From positions 205,427 through 269,426 of the forward strand of contig VXAY01006198.1 of assembly GCA_013399855.1 (NCBI GenBank): 64,000 nt of DNA, written 5' to 3'. Of this stretch, positions 37,801 to 49,900 are shown piece by piece. The stretch's first letter is position 1. The number at the start of each line of letters is the position of its first letter. The notes beneath the pieces were generated by a model. It worked only from the letters and a program-made list of their open reading frames with translations, did no database searches and had not been told where the DNA came from. A program made the translations under genes and the position numbers. The DNA comes from Oxyruncus cristatus. Taxonomy: Eukaryota > Chordata > Aves > Passeriformes > Cotingidae.

Positions 37801-40468
37801 AGTGACACATGGCAGAATAAGCTCATAAACCAAGCTCATCTTTTGACCTCTGCAGAGCAAACGGAAACAGAGGGGCGTTTATGATGATGACTGTATTTAA
37901 AGACCAGTAATAAGTAGATAAACCTCTGAAATCTAACTAGCCCAAGCAAAGCTTGAAAAAATGTGATGGTTTTCTGTATTTAATATGATGAAAAAGTGCT
38001 GAAAATACATCTATGAAACTTTTGGAATTACCTACAGTACAACTGAGCTGCACCGCTTTATAAGATGCTTACAACAATCCTACACATACAAGAGCAACCT
38101 TGGAAAGATTAATGAAACTGTAGTTGGACTTCTTTTAAAATGTTCCAGATTAAGGAGAAACAACACACAAACTAACAACTGAACCAGAACAGGATGGCAT
38201 TCTATGAATAACCAAACCATTTTAAGTTAGAAGACTTTTTTTGACCAATACTTCTCAGGAGAGAAAGGAGAGGTGAACTGAAAATGAATGTGGGTTTGTA
38301 GTATCTGTAGAAAGCGTTTTAGGACTGAATTTCAATTTATTAGGGATATGCCTTTTTAGGAAAAAACATTAGTGTTTCAACTTCAACCTCGTCATTTGCC
38401 TTCTCTTCTGAGGGCAGAAGTTTTGTGCAGTCTAACAAAGAACCTGCAGCAAAACTTGGGAGCTGTGAGCTCAGGCTGTGCTATTGCCTCATCTGCAGTA
38501 TCAGCTGGGTCCCCAGGTTACAGAGTGCCAGCACTCTGGAAAGCAGCGTGATAATCTGTCCAGTGATGCCAATTTCAAGTCCTAGAATACAAATAATTCA
38601 CCTTGACTGTACATTGAGTAGTAGAAAACTTTTTACTTGTATGCAAAAATAAATTAACAGTGATTCGTTCCAGCCACAGCAATGAAGGCACACACCATAC
38701 CTGGGGCTCCTGGTCCCCCCACTCATGGTCCCTTGTCACACAGCCTGGCCACCAGCCCATTTTGTCCCCTCTTGGGATTGCATTGCACCCGTGGGAGTGC
38801 AATAGTCCTTAGAGGACTTTCATGAAGACAGTGGCAAGCGTTACCTTTATTTAAGATAAACATAAGTCCCATAAATGTAATGTGAGAGCCATTAAATGAA
38901 GCAGTGCTGTAGGCAACAAATAGAGGAACTACAGAACTCTGTTTTTGTACAGTTCAGCTACAGCTACATTCAAATCCAACATTTCTCTGAACAGTGGAGA
39001 CCTTCCCTCTTACCAGCACACACATTACTGGTAACAATCTCATTGTTTGAAATAAAAAATGCAATACCTTGTACTGTTTTGCTCATCCATTACTTTCCAT
39101 TCCCAGAAACATTCCAATATTTAAACTAGGCATCCACGCCCTCACTAGTAATGCATTTCTACATAAGACAAGAAAGCATCCTGGAAGGTGAAATGACAAA
39201 ACTGGTCAAAGTCTACAGAATACATCTGTAGGACATGAGAAATTAATAAAAGACACGTCCAGACTGAGTTTACTGTGATATTGCAGAGTCAAGAATAAGC
39301 AGCTGGACGAAGAAAGGTGGTTTGTCTCCCCCAGGTATTGTCTCCTAATCTCCTCTGGATCCAGTCAAATGCTATTGCATGAACCTGTGCAGACTTGGGG
39401 CAATGTTTATAGCAGAAATTAAATGCAGAATAGAAGCTTCCTTAATTGAAACTTTCCTTTTTATATCCATCAAGTTGCAGGTTGGTAAAGTGACCAATGC
39501 TCTCTGTATTTGTTGGATGGCAGTACTGGAAATGCAAAGCAAGATTCCTTACTCAGAGAAGCTGGTGGTATCACCTGTTCCACCCTGATTGTGCTGCAGG
39601 ATTTTGGGCATATATTTGATTATATTAAAGCATTACAAACTATACTGCCATCTGAACATGCCTGGGAATGCAGACAAAACTGAACAAAATCTATTACACC
39701 TTATTTACTCAGCAACACTGACTTCTATTAGCATGCTATTACGGGGTGATGTGCTCCAGCTCCTCACTGAGTCCATCTCAAAAGCCTCACAAACGCCACC
39801 ACTTCTATTCTTATTTTGATAAAGGTCTGTAGAAGCTGTGTTTCATTCGAGCTGGGTCAGGTTTCTGGTAGAGCTCAGGGTTTGAGTTACAAGCAACATC
39901 CAGGCTAGAAGTCAGGCTCAAATTAGGTAGCTCTGAAAACCTCATGAACTCAGGACAGTGAATTAACAAAAATAAACTGAATTCAAGGTATTTTCACCAC
40001 CAACCACAATTTCCCTATCATAATTTGTTGTGGCAAAGTTTAATTTCACCACTCGGCTCTGAATTGTCTCTTATCAAATGCCACAATTTACCATGCCAGC
40101 CCACTCCACAAGAAAGTTTGTAAGGTAAAGTCCTTTGTAGGGAGAAAAACAAACAAACAAACAAGTGATCGTTTTGTTTGGGGGAATTGGGGGTTTTTTT
40201 CCCCCAAAAAGACACTTGTCTTTACAGGAGTATGGAAAAGTCAGTTGTTCATGCTGATTATCTCAGACAGTATCAGTTGGCTTAGTTTGAAAGTCAGGGG
40301 TACTGTTTCATAATTAAATTATTCAACAAAACCTTGACTATAAAGCATTCTGCTAAAACCTAATTAAGAGTATGATTTGATAAAAGCACATTCTGCAGCT
40401 ATGGTTTACATTCCCATATGAGTGGGAGCATCATTATTTCATGGTTTACACATTTTGGACTTCACAGG
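31851..40468. other. Unique noncoding DNA, 31.9-40.5 kb
   Basis: The longest gene-free unique stretch. It contains A12 at 33,330-33,341, a G/A-rich patch near 34,353-34,379, and scattered A-runs. The block at about 33,690-33,800 has repeated aattgg and taattgg cores and looks like a candidate conserved noncoding element. A 7-bp inverted repeat (attgcac / gtgcaat) lies at 38,782-38,803. Open frames up to 107 codons (37,160-37,483, minus) have no domain. No transposon was recognised. Confidence 0.5.
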
Positions 40469-40502
40469 GTTGGTGTTTTTGTTTGTTTGGGTTTTTTTTT
40501 TT
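40469..40502. repeat. T/G-rich run
   Basis: A short ggtgtttttgtttgtttggg stretch followed by T11. It lies about 110 bases upstream of an A/C-rich tract with complementary composition. Confidence 0.75.
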
Positions 40503-40612
40503 CTACTTTTCCATTCCCAAAGCTGGAAAGCTGATTTTGAATTATATAAAGAAATACTCCAGTCTTAGGTCATATCAATTCATTAACTGTTGGCAACACT
40601 CAGTTCTGATTT

Positions 40613-40694
40613 AAAAAAAAAAAAAACCAAAAACAACAAAAAAACCCCAAAACCTCAGTCAAACCCACAAAAAAACCCAAAGAAACACAAAAAC
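40613..40694. repeat. A-run grading into A/C-rich low-complexity tract
   Basis: A14 (40,613-40,626) followed by about 68 bases almost entirely A and C in caaa, aaccc and acaa units. It is similar in make-up to the tract at 15,237 but shorter and impure. The 92-codon plus frame across it is an artefact of this composition. Confidence 0.85.
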
Positions 40695-41959
40695 TGGACA
40701 AAATCAAAAAGCCACAGCACCCTAAAAAACATTCGACAAATAAACCTACCCTTAACAAAAGTAAGAGAAAGGCATCACGAAAAGAGCACTATTTCAAAAG
40801 TTGGCCCTTGTTCAAGCTGCATATGGTCACATAATCTTTTAAAACACGCAATTCAAGTCTCAATTTAATTATGTAATAGCACAAATGGAATTACACTGCA
40901 GATGAAGTGCAGTATTTCAGCTCAAACACACACTGGAGTTGTGTGACTGACCTGAGCTTATTTCATTTGGCCATTGTATTTAGAGGGCTTAATCTGAATG
41001 CAAGCACACGTAGCAAACAACAATTTCAATGCAACACCTCCTCCTCTTGATCTAAATTTTAATACTGGCTGAGCTGGGTTATAAAGATAATTTGTCAGGC
41101 AGTTCGCAAAGATTATGATGATCCAGTATTAGCAAGTATTTTTCTTGGATGGTTTTATTTGCCACATATGTCTCTGCTTAAAAATGCAGATACATCTTTT
41201 TCCCATGTATGTATTTGTGTGTGTGTGTGTGACCCTTAAGTGGCAGACAGTTACAGTAATGTCCTGGGGAGCAGCCGGAAAAACAAGAATTTTCTCTTTC
41301 AACAAACTGGAAATGCAAAATCCTAATTAGCCCATTCCTCAAGACTTGTATACTTTCTGTGCTGCAACAATGCTGTACTTTTCCCACCCCTCAATACTGT
41401 GTCCTCATTTCCCCTCCAAAAGGTTTTGCTGGAGGCCTGTAGAAACTGGGGGTAGGAAGCAAGGGTGGACTGATCCATCAGCACATGACACTATATTCTA
41501 ATCTATATCTCTCTTCAACAGAGAGCCTGAGCACAATCAGAGGTTTTCCATATTGGAAATTGATTCCATACTTGTCATGTTCTCAGAAAAGCCTTCTGAC
41601 ACTTTAGCCCCTGCCCCAAATTTTATTGCAAGCTATGAATTTTGAGAAAATTACTATGATATTATAGAGCAAAACATTGCACCAATAACAGTTAAGATTT
41701 GTTTGGCAACTTTAGAGAACAATTATAGTCTCTGTAACTAATTGCTATTATAAAAAAACTAAACACAGTCTTATTAGGCTTTTATGATGTACATCACAGC
41801 TTGCAAAAGCATTCCTGCTAACCACATCAAGGTGAAAGACAAAGCAGCACAAGAGCTCTTCAGATTACAACTGTGATCCTACACCTTACAAAGAAAGGTA
41901 CCTCTCACAGAGACAGGACAGTACAGATCTCAACAGAGAGGGCACAGCAACCTCATCAG
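40695..41959. other. Unique noncoding DNA with a (TG)8 microsatellite
   Basis: A dinucleotide run of eight TG units lies at 41,216-41,231. The rest is AT-rich unique sequence without recognisable repeats or genes. Confidence 0.6.
41216..41231. repeat. (TG)8 microsatellite
   Basis: Sixteen uninterrupted bases of alternating T and G. This is the only clear dinucleotide microsatellite in the window. Confidence 0.9.
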
Positions 41960-42385
41960 CAATGCTGAGTGCTGACCTGGTCACTCATGTTCTGCAGAAA
42001 TGGGCTCCAACTAGAACAGCTGGGCAAGATCAAGAGAAAAGCCCGAAAGTTCTTCAGAGAAGAACAAGGTTCTCCCGTTTTTTTAGCCTACCAAAACAAA
42101 TCAGGGTGGATAACATCTGTAAATACCGGTGGGGAGAGAGGTGTATGCAGAAATGAGACTCTAGGGAGGAAAACAAATCACTTAATTGAAAGAACCAAGT
42201 ACAAACCAGCAATTAGAAATGCCAGGAAGTTGGAAATTAGAAAAAGGTTGTTAACCAGCAAAGCAGTAAGATCCTGAAATGGCTGCCAATGAAGGTGGGT
42301 GAGGCACAAGAAACCAATCTGAGGTTCAAGTGGAACTTGAAAAAAAGAGGAGGGGATTATATCATTCTGTGGCTTTCAGACTTTC
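41960..42385 (+). mobile_element. Older CR1/L3-like LINE 3' fragment
   Basis: From about 42,170 the sequence aatgccaggaagttggaaat, then aaaaaggttgttaaccagc, then gatcctgaaatggctgcca and gaggggattatatcattctg follows in order the 3' region I know from older CR1/L3-type LINEs of amniotes. The upstream limit is uncertain. It holds a 102-codon open frame (41,969-42,277) without LINE protein motifs. It is different in type from the CR1 piece 310 bases downstream and runs in the opposite direction. Confidence 0.5.
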
Positions 42386-42694
42386 CTTCAGTCTTCTCAT
42401 CTTGAACTTCTGAGATATGGATTTTATTTTTGGCTCTGTCCTTGACTCTAGGAAAAGCTCTTCTCTCTTTTGTAGAAATATCTACTTCCTTTTAATAGAA
42501 TTATTTAGACTTTTATAGATAAAGCTCTTTTATATCTATTGTAATTTAGAAGTAGATCTAAGACTGCAAATTATTACTTTTTAAAAAATGCATATTTTTG
42601 GTTTTCATAGTAGAATGCAAATACCACTTCCAAAACATAGACCTGATTTGGCTCCCCTCTAGGGTCTTCAGGAAATCAGACATTAGAAAGATCA
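42386..42694. other. AT-rich spacer between two LINE fragments
   Basis: Mostly T-rich unique sequence. No repeat, frame or motif was recognised. Confidence 0.55.
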
Positions 42695-42880
42695 TGCATT
42701 TTTTCAGGTTAGAAAAGGCCTTTAATATCCACCCAGTAACCCAGCACTGCCAGTTCCACCACTAAACCATGTCCCTAAGTGCCACATCTACATGTCTTAA
42801 ATACTTCCAGGGGCTGATAACTCAGCCACTTCCCTTGGGCAGCCTGTTCCAATGCCTGACCAGCCTTGGTGAAATCTAGA
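42695..42880 (-). mobile_element. CR1 LINE 3'-region fragment
   Basis: The plus strand reads ttagaaaaggcctttaa, then taacccagcactgccag, then ccactaaaccatgtcccta, then gcctgttccaatgcctgac. This is the reverse complement of the well-known CR1 3' region, so the element lies on the minus strand. It is truncated at both sides and carries no ORF2. The good match over about 170 bases suggests it is younger than its neighbour at 41,960. Confidence 0.9.
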
Positions 42881-45244
42881 GAGGTGACACAACACTAGGG
42901 ATTATCATTGCACAGGTGAAAGAGCAGCCAAAAGGTTTTAGTTGGAGGCTTCTCAACAAGCGTCTGTAAGGCAAGACTCCACTGTTCCCAAAGACAGGAA
43001 GATGAACACTGTCTGTTGTCACCTTCAAGTGTTCTTTGGTGCCTTAGATCATCTAGCTGATTTTTTCTTACACCTCTCATGCACTTTCTTCTAGCCCAAA
43101 CATTTTTAAGTAGGTAAGATGAGGCACAGTAAGGAAAAAGTGATTTGACTAATGGCAAACAGATGGTCATCAATAAAAGAAGGGGGAAATCTCCCAGGAT
43201 TGTGACCCTCTCTCCTCCTTATGTTGACCAACATGACACTTCTCTCATCCAGGGCTTCAAAGCCACATTTAGATGTGTCATCAAAAAATGTATTCTCATC
43301 ATTCCATCCAGATATTTTATTTCCAGATCTACAGACTTAACATGAAATACACCCAAAAAATTCATATAATTAACCATTTATGTAAAATGTCAGTCACAGG
43401 AAAGTTAAATCTGGGCACAGTGTCCCAACTGATGCTTCATGCAGCTTGGTAAAATAAGTGCCACAGCAGGAAAGCAATTTAAAATAATGTTCTCAAAAAC
43501 TGCAAATGAAAACAACTTACTTCTGTTCAGGAACATCAAAATAATCAAGTTCCCTTTGATTAAATGGGATCCTGTAATCACAGCTCTCTGAGAAATTTTT
43601 TGGCTACATTAAAAAATGTCTGAAATTTACTCTGCAAAATTAATGCACAGGATCTGAAAATTCTACCTTAGTAAATACAAAAGACCATTTGATTAGCTAC
43701 AAATAAAAGCCCCTTGAGCTAAAATGAATAAGGTTTAAGCTACTTCAAATTATTTTCCCGCCTGATAAAGCCATTATCACATTTAGAGCGTTTACAATGC
43801 AGAACTACATTCCTTTGATCATCTTATAAAATTAATTGATCTTGCTTATCTATTGTACTATTTTAAATCATTTTAATTGAGGACATTAGGAGAAGTAATG
43901 GTAACAACCAATGCATTTATTAGCTACTGACGTTCAAGGCAGCAATGTCATTTTCATAATCTGAATTCCTCTATAACAAAATTCCATTCTTAATGGAATT
44001 TACATATAGATCACCCCCAGCCACAAATAATTTACTGTTACTTTAAGTCCTAAAGGACAGGCAGAAAAACTGTGAAAAATCACTCCAGCCATACTTAATT
44101 TTAATTATTCTTTAAAATCAGATAGAGACCCTGAAGTTAAATTCTCATAATTAGATAGAAATTAAAAGTTTCTAAAAGCCTTATTTTCAACTCCAATTTT
44201 AAATGCAAATGAACACATAAGAAAATCATCCCATGAAGAACTGAGTCATGTTCATCTACACTGTTGTGTTCCATAGCCCCAAAACTCTATCACCTACAGT
44301 CCCACGGAAGTCCTCATTTAGTTAAAGGCTACAAAAGGCTGGGTTCAAGATTTCATTATTAACCAAAGTCCTGACTGTTATCAGTGCTGCTCTTGCCAGT
44401 GTCTGCAGAACTACCTGGCTTACCTTAAAAGAGTCCTGATGTTTCCATGATAGGCCATAGTTTGTATGGCCCACTGTGCCACAAATCAGTTGAACACTTT
44501 TGAAAGGGAAAGATTATTTTCCTTCCCAATAAAGGAACTTCTCATCACCCATTCAGCTGAAATTGTCATCAGTCTTCCTGAGCTAAAGATCCCCTGGAAA
44601 ATATGCTTCATCTCCAGCCTTAAGGTATCTGCCTGACCCACTGGGTTCTAAAACTAAAGAATGTACACTCATTTAATCAAGTGAAATGTGATTTTCAGCA
44701 GCACAAAAGCAAAGTTTAGATATGTTGCACAAATTCACACACAAATGACTGTGCCAGCATGTCACTGCACACTGGGGAAACAGCTCCAGTTCTCTTTGCC
44801 ATGAAGCTGTTGCACTACTGCAGGTGAACCACTAAGGTCATGTCTATGCTAACAATTGGAATCAACCCACTCTCAGAACAACCAGCCTTCCCTGCTACCA
44901 CCTCTTTTTGTCAACCACTAGAGACTGTTTGCTTCAGCCCCAAAATTTCTGCTGGTCTTCACAAAGAAGACATACTACCTTCCTCCTCCTGCCTTGTCAG
45001 GTCAGTAATTCCTGTTCCCAGCTCCTAGTCCTGCTGCAGATTCACCTGCTTTCTCCACTGCCCAAAAGAAACAATCCTAGATGGAAGGCAAGACAAAAGA
45101 TAGTGGCTCAGAAAACTGACACAAACTAGCAGCATAATCTGGGTATCTTTGACATAGGCTACAAAATATTATTATACATGAGGAAGACTAGTCTTATGAC
45201 TGTGCTGATTGAGGAAACTAAGATTAGGATAGATGCATTGTTTT
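42881..45244. other. Unique noncoding DNA with candidate CNE, 42.9-45.2 kb
   Basis: No gene was recognised. The part at 43,100-43,180 (gatgaggcacagtaagg, then a gtgatttgactaatgg-like piece) weakly recalls antisense MIR. The part at 43,560-44,220 is rich in TAAT/ATTA cores (ttaattgatc, ttttaattgagg) and free of repeats, so it is a candidate conserved noncoding element. Open frames stay below 95 codons. Confidence 0.5.
43979..44001. repeat. Perfect 10-bp inverted repeat with 3-nt loop
   Basis: The left arm aaattccatt (43,979-43,988) and right arm aatggaattt (43,992-44,001) are exact reverse complements around ctt. On either strand this would fold into a tight hairpin. It is too short for a microRNA precursor. 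It could be a dimeric factor site within the surrounding AT-rich block. Confidence 0.85.
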
Positions 45245-45305
45245 TCCTTCCATGCCTCCATTTTCAAATTATAAAATGAAGGCAATAACAGTTTCTGGAC
45301 TGTAA
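45245..45305 (+). mobile_element. MIR-like SINE scrap
   Basis: atgcctccattttcaaatta followed by taaaatgaaggcaataacag resembles the part of MIR that reads roughly 'tgcctcagtttcctcatctg taaaatggggataataac'. MIR elements are ancient tRNA-derived SINEs found across amniotes. Only about 55 bases are similar and several mismatch, so chance is possible. Confidence 0.3.
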
Positions 45306-46926
45306 ACACATTACACACCAAGCTTTAGGGGCTCAGCTACATTCTGATTTTGACCATCTTTGCAAAAGTAAAGTTATTATATCTAGGTGGTTTATTGTGG
45401 TGACTTGTCAAATTAAGTTCCGTAGGATAGATGCCCCTATGTGATAGGAGCGATGTGTCACAGTCTGCTGCTGTGTGACAGTGCTGAGGCTTCTATAATG
45501 AGACACGGGAACATGTTGAAGTCTTGCTTCTACCACTTCTACCAAGAAGAAGACAAAGCTGAATGTAAAAGTTGCTTATGCTTTGATGATATTAAATAAA
45601 GGAAAAAAAAAAAAGAAAAGAATGAAAGGTTGGGTCAGTTAGCAGCAAGATGTAAATCTGCAACTAGGTTGGAGTAAGCACAACCCTTATTCATGCTGAT
45701 ATCTAGTCTACACCAGAGAAAAAAACCTCAGTAATGGTTCGAAAGGGGCTCAAAAGAGAGAACTGAGGAACCTGGTTACAAGCTGAAGAGGTGGGCACAC
45801 AAGCAATAGCACTGTAATATTCACTACTTTTGTCCTTGGCCAAGACTACAGACAGCAAATGCTGTGCTGTCCCCACCGGGACTCATCAAAGAGCAAGAGG
45901 AGGAAAGAAAAAGAAAAAAGAAACTGCAATAAACACTGTGAAGAGAAACTGCCTTTACTTGTTCTGATGACTAGACTTTTTTTCTCTTTACGTGGTTAGC
46001 AGTGAGTACAAAGCACTGGCCTTCCCCTTTATAGAATAGGAAAATGACAGTTAAAAGTAAACACTTGCATTTAAACATACACAATGCAAGGACACCAACC
46101 TTAATTTTGCTAAAACAGCAAGTTTCTCCCAACATTATTATTAGACTATTGACTCTGAAAACTGAAACTTCTTACTCATTCACTTAAGTCTGCACATTTT
46201 TTGAGATAAAGGTTTTGGCTTGTTGGGTTTGGTTTTCTTAAATCTTATTTTGTGTTTTTGCTTCATCACCCGAGGAACTCCTGAATCAACTCCTGCGTCC
46301 CATCACGCAAGTTCCAGTTTACCTTTCCCAAGCACTCTGGAGGAAAGGACCTGTTTGATTTCAGTCCCACTCTGAGGCCATTTTTAATTCCCACAGCGTA
46401 AAGTTCTTGGCAGGAGAGGTAAACACCGGGTAAGCAGAGTTGGAAGGCAGAAGGACAAATAAGAATATAAACACGTTTGATGGATGTGTCTCGAGAAACT
46501 CAACAGATAAGGAATTAGAGGTAGTTTTTAACATAGAAACAAAACCAAAACTAAAATTAAACTAACTGTGCAGCTGAGTTCTTAGACTGTGGGTTTTTCA
46601 CTTTGCTAGTAACCTCCAGTGTACCTTTCTGTCACCTTTACAAGCCCAGACCTGTATCCTCCCTCTATGGCTGTGGTGCATCTGGCACACTACACTCTGC
46701 TTCTATTTCCAAAGGGCCCATTAATAACAACAGCATGAGCTTCCAGGCTGTCAGAACTGTTTTCATTTCAGATTTTTCTCTTGTTGTAAGAGAAAAGAGT
46801 CTAAAACAATGTAGCTATGTCTCCCTCTAGTTTATGGTGTGTATAGTTTGAACAGCATAGATATGGTTAACATTTTATTACTACAACCTAAGGCAGTACA
46901 GCTCTGTGTTCAAAATTTCCTAAACT
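45306..46926. other. Unique noncoding DNA with purine runs, 45.3-46.9 kb
   Basis: A/G-rich tracts lie at about 45,600-45,630 and 45,899-45,925. A T/G-rich piece lies near 46,210-46,260. Open frames stay below 76 codons. No repeat family or RNA gene was recognised. Confidence 0.55.
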
Positions 46927-46992
46927 GTATAATATTAAAAATGTATTAACATATATATGCTAATATATATAATATATATTAACAATATATTT
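46927..46992. repeat. AT-rich tract with TA alternation and inverted pieces
   Basis: Nearly pure A/T with repeated atatata and attaac/gttaat-like pieces, including aatatatattaac. It would melt easily and can self-pair. It is probably simple sequence. Confidence 0.75.
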
Positions 46993-49900
46993 CTGAAACA
47001 GAGATTGATAAAAAACTACCATACTTGTTCAGTTAGGGAAATTTAACGCACTGTAAGTCACTGTAAAAACATGGTCAAGATAAACTACCTGTATTTCATT
47101 CACCTAAAGTAGGTGAGGTCAGCCACAGGTGTGCAGGTGGGCACAGATCATGCTGAGCTCTTCTGTGGTAAGTAGCTCAGTTATAAAATCCATTTAGGAT
47201 TTCATGGCACAATAGCCATCATTCCTGTGTCACTTCACTGGCAATGTCCTTGGGATTGCCAGGATCTTCCTGCCCCAAGCACCTGGCTGCTCCTGAGTGC
47301 TCCGCAGGTGAATTCTCCTCTTTGTCTCCAGCTGCCTTGCAAAGTGGCAGTAACTGCCACCCTCCCCTTCAGTGGCCCTCTCAAACCTAAATCAACATTA
47401 AAAGGTTTGTTTGTAAAGACTCCTGAAATCTTAAGGCACCTGTTACTCAGTGTCAGTAACCTATTAGTTTAATTAGGTCTATCAGCAACAGTTCTTAACC
47501 TCTTTGGTTTGATTCTTACAGGAGCCACTCTTAGCAAAATGCATCCCAGAAGACAAGTCATGAGTCAACGTGACCAAGAGAAATGACTTCTTGTAAGATT
47601 TTATAAGATTTTTATGAGCTATCCATGACAGAATGCTAGGCCTTTCATACAGAAAAAATGAAAGGCAATTAAGACTAAGTCTCCATCTTTGGATTCCTCC
47701 GGAATCTGGAAAAATGGTATGATGGTAAATGGAGTAGCCTAAAAAGTTTTACAATGACACCACCTGTCCTGATGCCTGAAGTTTTGCGCATCATGCTAAA
47801 AACATCTGACACGAATTTTTAGTCTGGATTTTCAATAAAGCCAATTTTCCATCAGGCTACTCGACGCTAAGGATAAAAGACTTTTTTTACCTGAGAAAAA
47901 ATGTACAATGAAGAGACAGTTAGGGCAACTCTGACCACAGACCTGGTCCTCCAACAGACCATTCCTGGATTTACGGCATTACTGGTTCTTAAGTGTACAC
48001 AATGAAATCCGTATCACAGTCCTGGCAAACTCCTGTGAAGAAATCAACCCCAGGCTAGTAACAGTCATGACACGCCTCCAGTGGAATGTGTTTTAACACA
48101 ACCCTGATGGGGATTCAGGCTTGCAAAGAATTAATCCTAACATGAAAAGCAGTTAGGCAGCTATTAACACACAGTTCTCTCTGACATGGCTTGACCCAGG
48201 AGTGGGGTATCAACTGAAAGAAGTGAAAGCAAAAGAGGACAAACCTGAAGTGTCCTCTTAGAACACAATTTTCTAGTGAGAAGGTTTGCTGGGACGGATG
48301 CTAAGCTGGAGCTCAGGAATGGTAATGGCAGCACTAACAGATGTTTTAGCCCTTATCTATAGACTTAAATCTTCAATATGCACCTTTGTTACATATACCA
48401 AACATCCCATTTGCAAAAGTATTTACTAGATATTAATTTCATCAAATCCAGGAGCCATATCTCCATTTTAATTTTTATTTCTTTGCTTATAAAAACATCT
48501 ACTGAGGCGTCAGTCCAAGGCCAATCACTTGGATTGGATCTCAGTTTATTTACCAAACAGTAACTTTCACCTTAGCTCAGAGCAGGTTTGCATGTTTGAG
48601 TATCTAGTTTGTCTCACTCTGCCACCCTCTCTAAGGGTCTAAATCACCAATGCTAAATGTCAGCCAGTGTGGGTGACAGCGCAGGATACTCAGTGACATC
48701 ACCACAGAGTATTTGTACCATGTGGCAAATCTAGGAAATGCTCTCTCCCTGTTATGGCTGCATGGACCTTCCTGATCTGTGAAGAAAAGGATTTGAAATG
48801 CTGGAGTACAGGCAAGGACAGCAGGAAACACACCTCAAATTCACAGACCCCTCCATGGAAACTTCCAATGCCTTACAACATTGCTATCTGGACAATTTGG
48901 AGAGCTTCAAGGCCTCATTTGTGTCTCAGGAACAGAACACAGCCTAGAGTCACAGCCCCCAGCAAACCACATTTGCCCCAGCCTCTTCCATCAAGATCTG
49001 ACAGCCTTGAAGTGTCAACCGAGGCCAACCATGGGGCTCCTCCTCGGAGCTGATGTCTTGAGGAGACATCATGGAGCAGATCTTGTGTCCAGGTGATGGT
49101 GACACTCCCTGAAGGAAACCGGTGCCAAGCACATCGGTCAACAGCACACACTTTCCAGGCATACTTGTGGCACCCTGTTGAACTTGCTGCTCTACTCATA
49201 CACGGTAGTGAGAAAGAGGAATACAAACAGCCTGTGAAAGAAAACGCAAGTGAAAAGGACACTGACCTAAACAGAAACCTGTCTATGGAAATAAAAAAAA
49301 GGCATCGAGAGAGACAAAAATAAGTCTGCCAAACAAATCCAAACTGCCTCAAGGTCTCACACTGCCTGTGACGGCCTCTAAGGATATTTCCATCTTTTCC
49401 TCGACTACAGTAAAGGTTAAAAATGTTTCAGTTCTAAGGGGAAAAATATCAAAACCCAAGAGCAGGGATGACTGGAGCTGAGCAGCAAAGCCTGAAGACC
49501 CTCAAACGTGGCAGAAGGGAAGGAGGTGCAGCAGGCAGGCCCCCACATTCCTCCCCTGCCCACTGCCACCCACTGGGACCGTGCATGCAAACCTCCTCTG
49601 AAAAATACCTGTACTGCAGTACAGCTCCCACCTTTTCCTCTCCATGATCATTTGGGATGAGGGGGGAGACCAAAAAAAAGCGTCACATGAGTAACATGAC
49701 GCATGCAATTCAAATATGATCTCCTGATGAAGGAGCAGCACTGACTGATCCGAAGAGGAATGTCCCAGCAGGGAAAGCACACTGTGAAGTTGTGTAAATA
49801 TATGGGTTCCATGGAGAAGTCTCCCCTGTGCCCATATGGGAAAAACACTGGTGGGGCAAGCACATTCATCTTCTACTGTGACGAAGAGGGGGAAGAATCT

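Noticed and set aside
38782..38803. Small hairpin (attgcac / gtgcaat) as an RNA structure
   Set aside because: Seven-base arms are expected many times in 64 kb and nothing nearby suggests an RNA gene.
48915..49352. 145-codon minus-strand frame and overlapping plus-strand frames, one with a charged C-terminus (EIKKRHRERQK)
   Set aside because: Both strands are open over the same GC-rich bases and no conserved domain is visible. The charged tail alone is not evidence of a gene.
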